From: Comamonas sp.
Lineage (GTDB): Bacteria; Pseudomonadota; Gammaproteobacteria; Burkholderiales; Burkholderiaceae_C
Assembly (NCBI GenBank): GCA_031277805.1
Contig: JAITLR010000017.1
Coordinates: forward strand, 124,001 to 188,000
Reading direction: 5' to 3'
DNA: 64,000 nt
The position numbers and the translations under genes were made by a program. Positions 40,107 through 49,716 of the stretch are shown piece after piece. The first letter of the stretch is position 1. Every line of letters starts with the position of its first letter. The notes under the pieces were generated by a model. The model was given only the letters and a program-made list of their open reading frames with translations, was not told the DNA's origin and made no database searches.

Positions 40107-42917
40107 GTGAACGCTTTCCTGCGAAGCTGTGTGTTCTGTTGCGCATTGCTGTACAGCTGGTGTCTCCAGGCTGCGGAGCCGATGGTTGCCGTTTATTACG
40201 GAGACAAGGCCTCGCTGAGCGAGTTGAGTCTGTACGACATTGCTGTTGTCGAGCCGGACCATGGTTACGATCCAGTGCGTTTTCGCAAGCAGGCGCCAGG
40301 CAGCGAGCTCTATGCCTATGCCTCGGTGGCCGAGGTACTGCCGACGAGGGCATATTTCCAGAAGATCCCGGCGGAATGGAAGATGGCTCGCAATGGTGCC
40401 TGGCGTTCGATCGTGGTGGACCAGACCCCTGAACAATGGCCTGCTTTCTTCGCAGACGAGGTGATTGCTCCGCTCTGGGAAAAGGGGTTTCGAGGATTTT
40501 TCCTGGACACGCTGGACTCCTACCGTCTGGCGAAGGGCTTTGACGAAACTGCGCAGCAGGATGGGCTGGTCCGTGTCATCAATGCTCTGCATAGCCGCTT
40601 CCCAGGCATCAAGCTGATCCTCAATCGCGGCTTCGAAATCGTGCCGCGCGTACGCGACAAGATTCAAATGGTGGCTGCGGAATCGCTGTATCGCGGCTGG
40701 GATGCAAATCTTAAGCGCTATGTCGAGATATCCGCCAACGACCGCGAATGGCTGCAGCAGCAACTGCAGACCATTCGTGAGCGTGACAAGCTGCCGGTGT
40801 TATCCATTGACTATGTGGCTCCGCATGACCGCGATACCACGCGAGCCACCGCACAGCGTATTGCGCAGCTGGGCATCATCCCTTGGGTGACCGATGCCGG
40901 TCTGCAGACTCTGGGCATCGGTGCCGTAGAAGCCGTGGCGCGCCGTTTGCTGGTTCTCTACAACGGCTCCGATGACCCTTCGCTCAACTATTCCTCGGCT
41001 CATCGTTTCCTGGAAATGCCCATCAACTACATGGGCTATATCGTGGACTATGCCGATGTTCGCTCGCCGTTGCCGGTTGACGTAGGGCGTGACCGCTATG
41101 CGGGGGTGGTGAGCTGGTTCGGGGGAGCCATCCCCGATGAACGTTTCAAGGATGTGCGCAGCTGGATGGTGCGCCAGGTCCAGCAGGGCATGCCGCTGTT
41201 GATGATGGAGGCGCCCGGCGTGTCACTGGACCGTACGTTGGCGACTACGCTGGGCGTACGCAACATGGAGAGCGCACCGACCTTCCCGCTGAAAAAGGCC
41301 GAGCAGGCGCCGATCATGGGATTCGAGACTGAGCCAGCGATGCCGGCCCATGACTATACGGGTTGGCTGCTGACGCCGCAGTTGCAGCAGCAAAGCCGGC
41401 AATTGCTGTCCTTTGACGATGCCAGGGGCCAGCGCTTCGTCTCCGCGGCCATCACTCCCTGGGGCGGCTTCGTGATGACGCCCTATGTGCTGACGGATGT
41501 GCCGGGCACAGAGCAGTCACGCTGGATAGTCGATCCTTTCGCCCTGCTCAAGCAGGCCTTGCGGCTCAACGACATTCCCGTTCCCGACGTAACCACCGAG
41601 AACGGCCGCCGCCTGCTGCTGGCCCATGTGGACGGAGACGGTTTCCCATCCAAGGCCGAAGCGCCCGGCGCGCCCTTTGCTGGCGAGATGCTGCGCCGCG
41701 AGATCCTTGAGCGCTACCGCATCCCGCATACGGTATCCGTCATCGAAGCCGAGGTGTCTCCCCAGGGGCTATACCCGAAATGGGCAGACCAACTCGAAGG
41801 CATTGCCAAGCGTATCTTCGCCATGCCGTATGTCGAAATCGCCAGCCATTCCTATTCCCACCCCTATCTTTGGGATCGAAGTGTAAGCCACGGCCTATTT
41901 GCGGAAAGCAAGGAGGTCGACCTGAATCTCAATATTCCAGGCTATCAGATGGACCTGCGCCGCGAGATCATCGGTTCGGTCGATTACATCCAGAAGCGCC
42001 TTGCGCCAGAAGGCAAACCGGTCAAAGTGTTTCTGTGGACCGGCGATACGGCGCCCAGCGCCGAAGCTCTGGCGATCTCCGATGCTGCCGGGCTGCTGAA
42101 CATGAATGGCGGGGACACCTCCATCACGCGCAGCAGTCCGTCGCTGACCGAGGTCAAGAGCTGGGGGATTCAGAAAGGCGGACATCTGCAGATCTACGCC
42201 CCCGTCACCAACGAAAACATCTATACCAACCTCTGGCATGGCCCGTTCTACGGCTTTGAGCGCGTCATCGAAACCTTCGAGATGACCGATACGCCGCGAC
42301 GCCTCAAGGCTGTGGATATCTATTACCACTCCTACTCGGCCAGCAAGCAGGCTAGCCTCAAGGCCTTGCACAAGGCCTATCAATGGGCGCTGAGCCACAA
42401 GCTGCATCCGGTCTACGGTTCGGAATACATACGCAAGGTGGAGGACTTCTACCAGTTTGCCATCGGCCGGGACGGCGAGGGCTGGCGCCTGCGCGGTCCC
42501 GGGCGGCTGCGCACGCTGCGCCTGCCGCCGGGTCTGGGCACGCCTGTGATGGCCGAAAGCACAGGCGTTGCAGGTTATGCGCCTGGAGTGGACGGCAGCT
42601 ATCTGCACCTGGTCGATGGTGCGGCCAGAATGGTGGTGCACACAGGGTCTGTACCCGCCGCATCCATTCCCTATCTGGTGGATGCCAATGCCCGCCTCAA
42701 AGACTGGCAGCCCCAGGCAGACGGTAGCCTGCGCTTCACGCTGGAGGGGCATGTGCCGCTGGAGCTACGCATGTATCTGCCGCCCGGCTGCTCGCTGAGC
42801 GCAGCTAACGCCAATTCCTCCATCAGTGCGGTTTCCGCAGCAGACCGCTCTGCCATCCGTTCCTTTAGAAGTGCGAACAACAGTGCCCAACTCCAAGCGC
42901 AATGTCGAGCGCTCTGA
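40107..42917 (+). CDS. pelA: Pel polysaccharide hydrolase/deacetylase PelA
   Basis: A 936-residue periplasmic bifunctional enzyme of Pel exopolysaccharide export. Signal peptide about 1-22. A GH114-like hydrolase domain (about 25-270) contains the catalytic-looking FFLDTLDSY and VVEPDHGYD segments. The deacetylase domain (about 500-800) has the metal-binding AHVDGDG (His507, Asp509, Asp511) and SHSYSHP (His581, His585). A C-terminal beta-rich part follows. GTG start with a strong ribosome binding site. PelA removes acetyl groups from Pel before export. First gene of pelABCDEFG. Confidence 0.93.
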   Translation: MNAFLRSCVFCCALLYSWCLQAAEPMVAVYYGDKASLSELSLYDIAVVEPDHGYDPVRFRKQAPGSELYAYASVAEVLPTRAYFQKIPAEWKMARNGAWRSIVVDQTPEQWPAFFADEVIAPLWEKGFRGFFLDTLDSYRLAKGFDETAQQDGLVRVINALHSRFPGIKLILNRGFEIVPRVRDKIQMVAAESLYRGWDANLKRYVEISANDREWLQQQLQTIRERDKLPVLSIDYVAPHDRDTTRATAQRIAQLGIIPWVTDAGLQTLGIGAVEAVARRLLVLYNGSDDPSLNYSSAHRFLEMPINYMGYIVDYADVRSPLPVDVGRDRYAGVVSWFGGAIPDERFKDVRSWMVRQVQQGMPLLMMEAPGVSLDRTLATTLGVRNMESAPTFPLKKAEQAPIMGFETEPAMPAHDYTGWLLTPQLQQQSRQLLSFDDARGQRFVSAAITPWGGFVMTPYVLTDVPGTEQSRWIVDPFALLKQALRLNDIPVPDVTTENGRRLLLAHVDGDGFPSKAEAPGAPFAGEMLRREILERYRIPHTVSVIEAEVSPQGLYPKWADQLEGIAKRIFAMPYVEIASHSYSHPYLWDRSVSHGLFAESKEVDLNLNIPGYQMDLRREIIGSVDYIQKRLAPEGKPVKVFLWTGDTAPSAEALAISDAAGLLNMNGGDTSITRSSPSLTEVKSWGIQKGGHLQIYAPVTNENIYTNLWHGPFYGFERVIETFEMTDTPRRLKAVDIYYHSYSASKQASLKALHKAYQWALSHKLHPVYGSEYIRKVEDFYQFAIGRDGEGWRLRGPGRLRTLRLPPGLGTPVMAESTGVAGYAPGVDGSYLHLVDGAARMVVHTGSVPAASIPYLVDANARLKDWQPQADGSLRFTLEGHVPLELRMYLPPGCSLSAANANSSISAVSAADRSAIRSFRSANNSAQLQAQCRAL

Positions 42918-45900
42918 GCGCCCGATCACGGTTCCTTCCTGGCTGATCGCACTGCTGGCGGTGCTGATCGGCGGGGCCTTATGGATGCTTTTTCCAAAGC
43001 AAGCTCTTGAGCGCCGGCTCTCTGATGCTGCGGATGACTCCGAGCTCTCGCTCAACTATCTGAACAATCTGCTCAAAAGCGATCCGGACAACGAGCGCCT
43101 GCAAGCTCTGCTCAAGGCCAAGCAGCAGCGCCTGGATGCCATCAGGCAAGCGGCCGAGGATGCTCGCAAACAAGCCTTGCCCACGGCGGCAGCCCAGGCC
43201 TGGGATCGTTGGCAGACGCTGTACCAGCGTTATCTGAAGAGCAAGCAACAGGGCCATGGGTCGGCTGGCCAGACCGAGCAACTGGTTCCTGCGGTAGTGC
43301 AGGCGCTCAAGGCCGTGCCGCGCAGCGATCTGAGCCAGGAGCAAAGCCTTTATCTGGCATCTTCGGCGCTGGTGCTGAACGATGAGTCACAGGCCCTGAA
43401 AATCTATGAGGAGTTGGCCAGCAAGCAGGCATCTCCTGAGCGTAAGGCGCAGGTCTACGAGGCTGCCGCACGCCAGGCGCTGGGGTTGTCCATGTACGAG
43501 CAGTCCTCCCGGCTGTGGCGCGAGGCCAGCGCAGCGACGCAGGACGTGCAGCGGTCGCGCGACTATATGTGGCAGGCCTTGCAGGTGTTGCAGGCCAGCA
43601 ACCGCGCCCAGGAGGCATTGGCCCTGGCGCGCGAGCAGCAGGAGCTGTTGGGCAGCGACCCCGAGACGTTGCGCCGCCTGATAGGCCTGGCGCGTGCGGC
43701 CGGTGCTTCGGCCGAGGCCGAGCGCTATGCCAAGCAACTGCTCAAGCTTTCGCTGCTGCAGCAATGGCAAGGCATGCAGGCCGCCACGGTCGTGGCAGAT
43801 ATGGGTAGTGAGGCTGACGATGGCGCCTGGGCGTTGCGCCCCGTGCTCTGGAAGGCGCCGGGATGGGCGCTGCAGCACACGGCCGCTCCGGCCAAGGGTC
43901 AGGCACCGGGACTGCCGTTCGACGACAAGACCTATGAGCTGGGCTATCAGGTATTCCTTGAGAACCGCAATCTCGAGGATGCCTGGCGCGTGGCCGCGGC
44001 CGCTGTGAGTCAGGCCCCGGGCAATATGGTGTGGCGCGAGCGTCTGGCTCAGGTCGCCGAATGGAGCGGTCGCCAGCAGGTGGCCTTGGATAACTGGCTG
44101 GCCATTGCCCAGGCCACGCAGCGAGAGGCTGCCTGGCAGTCCGTGATGCGGTTGGCACCGGGCCTGTTCGATGATCGCGCGCTGGTGGCTGGCATCAAGC
44201 ATGAGCTGGACCGCCGTCCCGGCGATGAAAAGCTGCAGCTGGCGCTGGTCCAGGCCTACGAACGCCAGGCCGAGCCGCAGCCGGCAATCGACTATCTGCA
44301 GGCCCATGGGAATACGCCGCAGGCGCAGGTTCTGCTGGCCCAGCTGGCTGAGCGTGCTGGCCAGCCCGTGGTGGCGTTCAATGCCTGGAAGCGCTTGCTC
44401 AGCGATCCGGCGCAACGTGTTCCGGCCAATGTCATGCAGGCTGCTGTGCTGGCATTTCTGCAAGGCGAGCGGGCGCTAGGCCTGAGCTGGCTGGAAGATG
44501 CACAGACGAGGATTCCTGCCGGTATGGGGGCTGAAGCCGAGACCGAATACTGGCGCTTGCTGGGTGAGATGGCGCAGAAACAGAGACAAGAGGTTTTGTC
44601 GTTGAAAGCCTTCCGGCGCCTTTTGGAGATGCCAGATGCGACGGCACGGGATTTCGACGAGGTCATTAACCTGCTGATGCGCACGAACAAAAGCGAGGCA
44701 GCGCAGGTCTCTCTGCGCGCCTGGGAGCAGTTCCACGATCCGCGTCATCTGACCCAGGCCTTTTACATGCTGGAAGACCAGGGGGACTGGGGCAGTGTTG
44801 GCAGGCAACTTGATCTGGTCATGGCGGACCCCAAGGTAGCCAGCATTTTGCTGGGGCAGCCTTCATTTCTCCACGCCGCAGCGCTTTACTACCAGCATGC
44901 AGGACAGGGGAAGAAAGCCCTGGAGCTGCTGCAAAAAGGCCTGGCCCTGGATGGGAGCTCGACTCTGATGCGCCAGTCGCTGCTGTGGCTGCTGATAGAC
45001 ACGCAAAATGCCGCATTGCTCGCGCCCCTGCTGGCACAGGCCGAGCCAACCTGGGCACAGGATCCAGAGATGCATGATGCGCTGGCCGCCGCCTATATGG
45101 CTCTGTCACGCCCGGCCGTGGCCTTGCAGCGCTATCTGCGTCCCCATCTGCAGGAGAACGGCGACGACTTTCTCTGGATGATGAGCTATGCCGATGCGCT
45201 GGAGCAGAACCAGCAGGTTGATCTGGCCTGGAGACTGCGACGAGAGCTGTGGACCAAGCAGGCCTTCCAGACACGGGATCCCGGGCTGGTCGATACTGCT
45301 GGCAAGGCCACGGCTGGCAAGCTGCGCCGCTGGTTGAATCCCCAGGACCTGAGCAAGGTGCAGAAGCAGGCCCGCAACCGGCTGATGCTCTCGCAAGCGC
45401 ACGGCGATGACGAACTGATCCTGCTGCGCGAGCTTATGCGCATGGACCGCGATGCGAACCGAGAGCTCTCCCCGGCGGCCGTGGAGTTGGCCATTGCTTG
45501 GTTGCAGGACAAGGGCGAGTACTCGACAGAGCGGGGCTATCTGTGGCAGCAGTACGCTCTCAGTCGCAGCAAACGAGCGAATAGACCACTGTGGGCCGAG
45601 ATCACCGTGGCCCTGGCTGAAAAGGATCATGCTCAGGTCGGCCAGTTGCTGGAGCAATACGATGCCAGCTTGTCACGCTACGACCGTATCAATGCCGCGG
45701 CCCTGACGGGCGACGGCCGGTTGGCGCAGTCGGCGGCATTCGAGACGCAACACGACCAACCCGACGATGACAACCTGCATCTGGCTCTTACCGAGCAATT
45801 GCTGGCCTTCAGCGACCATGCAGGCCTGCAACTGCACAGTCGGCGGCTGGACGGCATAGACGAGAAAGCACAGCGCCTGAGCTGGCATCTGGCGCTGAGT

Positions 45901-46743
45901 CCGCGCTGGGCTCTGGACATCGATGCCGATCACACGCGCCGCAGCTTGAACGGTCGCGGTTTCGTGGCGGCTCCTTCTTCCGAGCATGGTCTGGGCCTGC
46001 GCCTGACGCGCAAGACTCAAGGCTCCAGCAGCGTGTTCATGCTGGGCCAGCGCCAGAGTCTGGACAGCTATATGCCCATGCAGATCTCGCACACCCAGAC
46101 CCTGGACAGTCGTCTGAGCCTGCAGGCATCGCTGGGCCGCAATCTGCCGACGCAGGAAACTCTGCCCATGCGCATGGGCGGGATGAAGGACCGCGCCGCC
46201 GTTGGGGCGACCTATCGGCTGTCGCGGCTGGACGAACTCAGCCTGGAATATGCCTATGAGCGTTTCCACGTGCAGACCGGCGCGCGCGTGGGGCAGGGCA
46301 ACCAGACCACGCTGCAATATACCCATAGCTATCGCAGCGAAGCGCCCATGGTCCAGTTCGACGCCTTCACCTCCTGGCATCGCTACGGCCGCAATAACCC
46401 CGGAGGGCTGAGTGGGCGGGATGCCGCAGTGCTGCGTTATCTGCCGCCCGGCAGCGATGCCGGCATCGATTATCTGCTGCCCGGAAATTTCCGTTTCTCG
46501 GGAGTGCGGATCTCGACCAACATGCCTTATGCGCAGGAGTACTCGCGTGCACTGCGGCCGTTTGCCAGCCTGGCGCTGACTCACCACAGCATCAACGGGG
46601 CGGGCTACGACCTGAGCTTCGGCCTAGCCACCAGTGTGCTGGGGGCGGATCACCTGATGCTTGGGCTTAATTTCTCCAAATCGGGCGTGAATACCACCGG
46701 CACCACCCGCGAGCTGCAGCTCGCCTACCGTCTCCACTACTGA
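42883..46743 (+). CDS. pelB: Pel outer-membrane porin with TPR scaffold, PelB
   Basis: About 1286 residues, the largest Pel protein. After one N-terminal transmembrane helix (WLIALLAVLIGGALWMLF) comes a very long helical TPR superhelix that holds PelA and PelC-side partners. The last 330 or so residues form an outer-membrane beta-barrel with alternating aromatic strands, ending QLAYRLHY. Start is uncertain: GTG 42883 overlaps pelA by 35 nt, while GTG 42826 would overlap by 92 nt and is less likely. Confidence 0.92.
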   Translation: MPNSKRNVERSERPITVPSWLIALLAVLIGGALWMLFPKQALERRLSDAADDSELSLNYLNNLLKSDPDNERLQALLKAKQQRLDAIRQAAEDARKQALPTAAAQAWDRWQTLYQRYLKSKQQGHGSAGQTEQLVPAVVQALKAVPRSDLSQEQSLYLASSALVLNDESQALKIYEELASKQASPERKAQVYEAAARQALGLSMYEQSSRLWREASAATQDVQRSRDYMWQALQVLQASNRAQEALALAREQQELLGSDPETLRRLIGLARAAGASAEAERYAKQLLKLSLLQQWQGMQAATVVADMGSEADDGAWALRPVLWKAPGWALQHTAAPAKGQAPGLPFDDKTYELGYQVFLENRNLEDAWRVAAAAVSQAPGNMVWRERLAQVAEWSGRQQVALDNWLAIAQATQREAAWQSVMRLAPGLFDDRALVAGIKHELDRRPGDEKLQLALVQAYERQAEPQPAIDYLQAHGNTPQAQVLLAQLAERAGQPVVAFNAWKRLLSDPAQRVPANVMQAAVLAFLQGERALGLSWLEDAQTRIPAGMGAEAETEYWRLLGEMAQKQRQEVLSLKAFRRLLEMPDATARDFDEVINLLMRTNKSEAAQVSLRAWEQFHDPRHLTQAFYMLEDQGDWGSVGRQLDLVMADPKVASILLGQPSFLHAAALYYQHAGQGKKALELLQKGLALDGSSTLMRQSLLWLLIDTQNAALLAPLLAQAEPTWAQDPEMHDALAAAYMALSRPAVALQRYLRPHLQENGDDFLWMMSYADALEQNQQVDLAWRLRRELWTKQAFQTRDPGLVDTAGKATAGKLRRWLNPQDLSKVQKQARNRLMLSQAHGDDELILLRELMRMDRDANRELSPAAVELAIAWLQDKGEYSTERGYLWQQYALSRSKRANRPLWAEITVALAEKDHAQVGQLLEQYDASLSRYDRINAAALTGDGRLAQSAAFETQHDQPDDDNLHLALTEQLLAFSDHAGLQLHSRRLDGIDEKAQRLSWHLALSPRWALDIDADHTRRSLNGRGFVAAPSSEHGLGLRLTRKTQGSSSVFMLGQRQSLDSYMPMQISHTQTLDSRLSLQASLGRNLPTQETLPMRMGGMKDRAAVGATYRLSRLDELSLEYAYERFHVQTGARVGQGNQTTLQYTHSYRSEAPMVQFDAFTSWHRYGRNNPGGLSGRDAAVLRYLPPGSDAGIDYLLPGNFRFSGVRISTNMPYAQEYSRALRPFASLALTHHSINGAGYDLSFGLATSVLGADHLMLGLNFSKSGVNTTGTTRELQLAYRLHY

Positions 46744-46763
46744 AGATTTCAAGGAGCTCTCTC

Positions 46764-47315
46764 ATGACTCACCGTACTTTCCTCTCTTCCCGCGTCCGCA
46801 TGCTAACGGGCGCAGCCCTGCTGGGGCTGCTTGGCGCCTGTTCCACCGTGGACCAAGGCAAGTCCCCGGCCCTGGAGACGAATGCCAGCTGGGCGGTGCT
46901 GCCGTTCGAGAACCATACGGAAACGCCCATGGCTGGTAGCCGGGCCGAAAGCATTGCCACGGCCTTGTTGAGCAGCCGCGGCATCGGTGCTGTCAAGCGC
47001 TATACGGGCGAGGCTCAGCAGGAGACGCTGTTCGACGGCCGTGATGCCAAGCGACGCGAAGATGCGCTGGCTTGGGCGCGCAGCGAAGGGGTGCGCTACG
47101 CCTTGCTGGGAGCAGTTGAAGAATGGCGCTACAAGGTCGGCGTGGATGGTGAACCTGCTGTCGGAGTGGCTATGGAGATCGTCGATATGGATAGTGGTGC
47201 CACGGTCTGGAGCGGTGCTGGCGGTCAAAGTGGGTGGAGCCGTGAGGCATTGTCGGCTGTCGGGCAAAAGCTGATTCGCAAGTTATTGGGCACAGGCCTG
47301 GCCGGAGCCCGATAA
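46764..47315 (+). CDS. pelC: Pel outer-membrane lipoprotein PelC
   Basis: A 183-residue lipoprotein with lipobox LGAC (about Cys25). In Pseudomonas PelC forms a dodecameric ring that funnels Pel toward the PelB pore. The core ASWAVLPFENHTETPMAGSRAESIATALL and the later DMDSGATVWSGAG fit the family (an ASP-2-like fold). It starts 20 nt after pelB with AAGGAG upstream. Confidence 0.92.
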   Translation: MTHRTFLSSRVRMLTGAALLGLLGACSTVDQGKSPALETNASWAVLPFENHTETPMAGSRAESIATALLSSRGIGAVKRYTGEAQQETLFDGRDAKRREDALAWARSEGVRYALLGAVEEWRYKVGVDGEPAVGVAMEIVDMDSGATVWSGAGGQSGWSREALSAVGQKLIRKLLGTGLAGAR

Positions 47316-47336
47316 CACTGAACAGGATTTCCAACC

Positions 47337-48704
47337 ATGCAAGATCACGCCACGACAACCTCTGTCACGCCGGATTCCGCGCGCCGCTTGGGCATTGCCG
47401 CGGAATTCAGAAGCTCGCCGCTGGGGCTGCTGGTGCAAACCAGCGAACGCCCTGGGGTGGTTGCGGCCGAGACCTTGCTGCTGCCCCTGCTGGCATTGCT
47501 GATAGGTTATGTTTTCAGCCGCAGTGATCCATTGTGGGTGCATGCCGAGTTCCCCTGGTCCTGGCTTGCGCCCATGATTGTGGCCCTGCGCTATGGGCCG
47601 ATCGCGGGCCTATCGGCGGCCGGTGTGCTGCTGCTAGGCTGGCTGGGGTTCAATCGCGAGGACCTGAGCAGTTTTCCCCAGCAATACTTTCTGGGGGGGC
47701 TGATAGTGGTGATGATAGTGGGTGAAATTTCCAGTCTCTGGCGGGCCCGCATACGGCGCGCGCGCACAGCACAACACTATATGGATCAGCGCACCGAACA
47801 GCTCATCCGCCAGCACTATCTGCTGCGCCTGTCGCACGACCAGTTGGAGCAGGAGCTGATCGGCCGCCCGGTGTCTATGCGTGATGCGATCAGCGTGCTC
47901 AGCGGTCTTAGCGGCGCGCCCGGCGATGCGCAGAGTCTGCTCAACCTGCTTGCGCAGTTCTGTCAGATCAGCGTGGCCAGCCTGGTGGCGGTGCGCGACG
48001 ACAAGCTCGATCCCCAGCCGATTGGGCAACTGGGCGGTGCCCACGAGATCAGACCCGAAGATCCGCTGCTGCGCCAGGCGCTGGAAGCCCGTGTGCTGAC
48101 CCATGTCTCTCAGGGCCTGAGGGACGCGCAGCAGACCCGTTATCTGGTAGTGGCACCGATGCTGGACCTGGGTGGCGAAATCTATGGCTTGCTGTTGGTA
48201 GAGGAGATGCCTTTCTTTGCTCTGCAGGAGGAAACGCTGCAGACCATCAATCTGCTGCTTGGCTACTACACGGACAGCGTGGCGGCCAACCGTCTGGCCC
48301 AGCCGCTGCTGCAGGCCTATCCCCAGTGCCCGCAGCCGTTTGCGTCCGAGCTGCAGCGCATGGAGCATGTGAATCGCAGTGCCCATCTGAGCAGCTTGGT
48401 CGTGATGCTTGAGCTTTCGCCGAAGGCAGTGCAGAGCCAGATGGCCCAGCAACTGATGCGCCTGGAGCGTATGCTGGATCGCTCCTGGTTGATCGAAGGA
48501 AAGGGCAAGCAGTGGCTGGCCATCCTCATGCCGTTGGGCAACAGCGCCACGGCAGAGGGGTATCTGAATCGCATCGAAGGCTGGCTGGGCCAGCGCGGCA
48601 TGGAATCTCTGGGCGCGGCCGGCATCTTCCCGCACACCATCTTGCTGGACCGCTGCTCGGCCCTGAGCGTGCTGGAGCAGATCGACAGGATGACCCATGA
48701 TTAA
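47337..48704 (+). CDS. pelD: c-di-GMP receptor PelD
   Basis: A 455-residue inner-membrane protein that switches on Pel synthesis when c-di-GMP binds. Hydrophobic segments about residues 40-130 make the membrane anchor, followed by a helical linker, a GAF domain (about 170-315) and a degenerate GGDEF domain. In the latter, RMLD (Arg378-Asp381) matches the RXXD inhibitory-site motif, and Arg412 falls where P. aeruginosa Arg402 would be. This implies that c-di-GMP binding is kept. It overlaps pelE by 8 nt. Confidence 0.92.
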   Translation: MQDHATTTSVTPDSARRLGIAAEFRSSPLGLLVQTSERPGVVAAETLLLPLLALLIGYVFSRSDPLWVHAEFPWSWLAPMIVALRYGPIAGLSAAGVLLLGWLGFNREDLSSFPQQYFLGGLIVVMIVGEISSLWRARIRRARTAQHYMDQRTEQLIRQHYLLRLSHDQLEQELIGRPVSMRDAISVLSGLSGAPGDAQSLLNLLAQFCQISVASLVAVRDDKLDPQPIGQLGGAHEIRPEDPLLRQALEARVLTHVSQGLRDAQQTRYLVVAPMLDLGGEIYGLLLVEEMPFFALQEETLQTINLLLGYYTDSVAANRLAQPLLQAYPQCPQPFASELQRMEHVNRSAHLSSLVVMLELSPKAVQSQMAQQLMRLERMLDRSWLIEGKGKQWLAILMPLGNSATAEGYLNRIEGWLGQRGMESLGAAGIFPHTILLDRCSALSVLEQIDRMTHD

Positions 48705-49716
48705 CGTCAAGCTGGCACTGTCCGCTCTATTGGCAGAGATTGCCTCCTGGAGCAGTCTGTGGCTGCTGCATAACCACTCGGATGCGGCGCTGTTCAGCTA
48801 TCTGGCCGTGCATGCACTGGCCAGTGTGCTGCTGGCGCTGTGCCTGTCCCCATTTCTGGTATCGGAGGCTGATGCGCGGCGGCAGCGTCTGCCCCTGGTC
48901 GCGCTGATGGCCTTGCTCTCCTATGCTGTGCCGATAGCCGGTTTTTTCGGCTCGGTGATCGCCACCGTGGCGCTGCACCGACGCAGCGGCGTGGCAGCAC
49001 ACAAGCAATTTTCTTCGTTGCCGCTGCCCGAGTTCGACCCGCACCAGCAGGCGAGCAGCAGCAGGAGGCAGGTGGGCTTGCAGTCATTTCTGGCGAATCA
49101 GGCGGTCCCCGTGCCCTTGCGCATGCGATCCCTGGCGGCCCTGAGCCATGTCTCCGGGCGTATCGCCTCGCCCATGCTGCGCATGGCGCTGAGCGATTCC
49201 AGCGATGATCTTCGGCTGCTGGCCTACAGCATGCTGGATGCCAAGGAGCGTCAGCTCAGTCAGTCCATTCACCAGGAACTGCAGGCGCTGGAGCACGCGC
49301 GGGCGGCCGAGGGGGGTGAAGCCGGCCCCCGCAGTCTGCAGGCCGCCTGGGCGCTTTCCGATCTCTACTGGGAGCTGATTTACCAGGGCTCGGCCCAGGG
49401 CGATGTGCGCGATCACGCCATCAAGCAGTCGTTGCATTACTGTGATCAGGTGCTGGCCCAGCGCCCGGATACCGTGCTGCTGCTGCTGCGAAAAGGGCGT
49501 TTGCTGCATCTGCTGGCCGACAGCGACGGAGCCCAGTCCTGCTACCAGAGGGCTCTGGGCCTGGGTCTGCCGGCGGCTCGCGTCATTCCCTATCAGGCCG
49601 AGCTGCTGTTCGAGCAGCGTCAGTTTGCCAAGGTAAAGGAACTGATGCGCAGACTCGAGAATCAGCAGGTTCTGCCCCGGCTACGCCCCTGCGTCCAGTA
49701 TTGGAGTGCCCCATGA
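48697..49716 (+). CDS. pelE: Pel inner-membrane protein PelE
   Basis: A 339-residue protein with two or three N-terminal hydrophobic helices (about residues 5-90), followed by a soluble helical region with TPR-like repeats (DTVLLLLRKGRLLHLLADSD). It is part of the PelDEFG inner-membrane synthase complex. Both ends overlap neighbours (8 nt with pelD, 4 nt with pelF), so translation is tightly coupled. Confidence 0.9.
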   Translation: MINVKLALSALLAEIASWSSLWLLHNHSDAALFSYLAVHALASVLLALCLSPFLVSEADARRQRLPLVALMALLSYAVPIAGFFGSVIATVALHRRSGVAAHKQFSSLPLPEFDPHQQASSSRRQVGLQSFLANQAVPVPLRMRSLAALSHVSGRIASPMLRMALSDSSDDLRLLAYSMLDAKERQLSQSIHQELQALEHARAAEGGEAGPRSLQAAWALSDLYWELIYQGSAQGDVRDHAIKQSLHYCDQVLAQRPDTVLLLLRKGRLLHLLADSDGAQSCYQRALGLGLPAARVIPYQAELLFEQRQFAKVKELMRRLENQQVLPRLRPCVQYWSAP

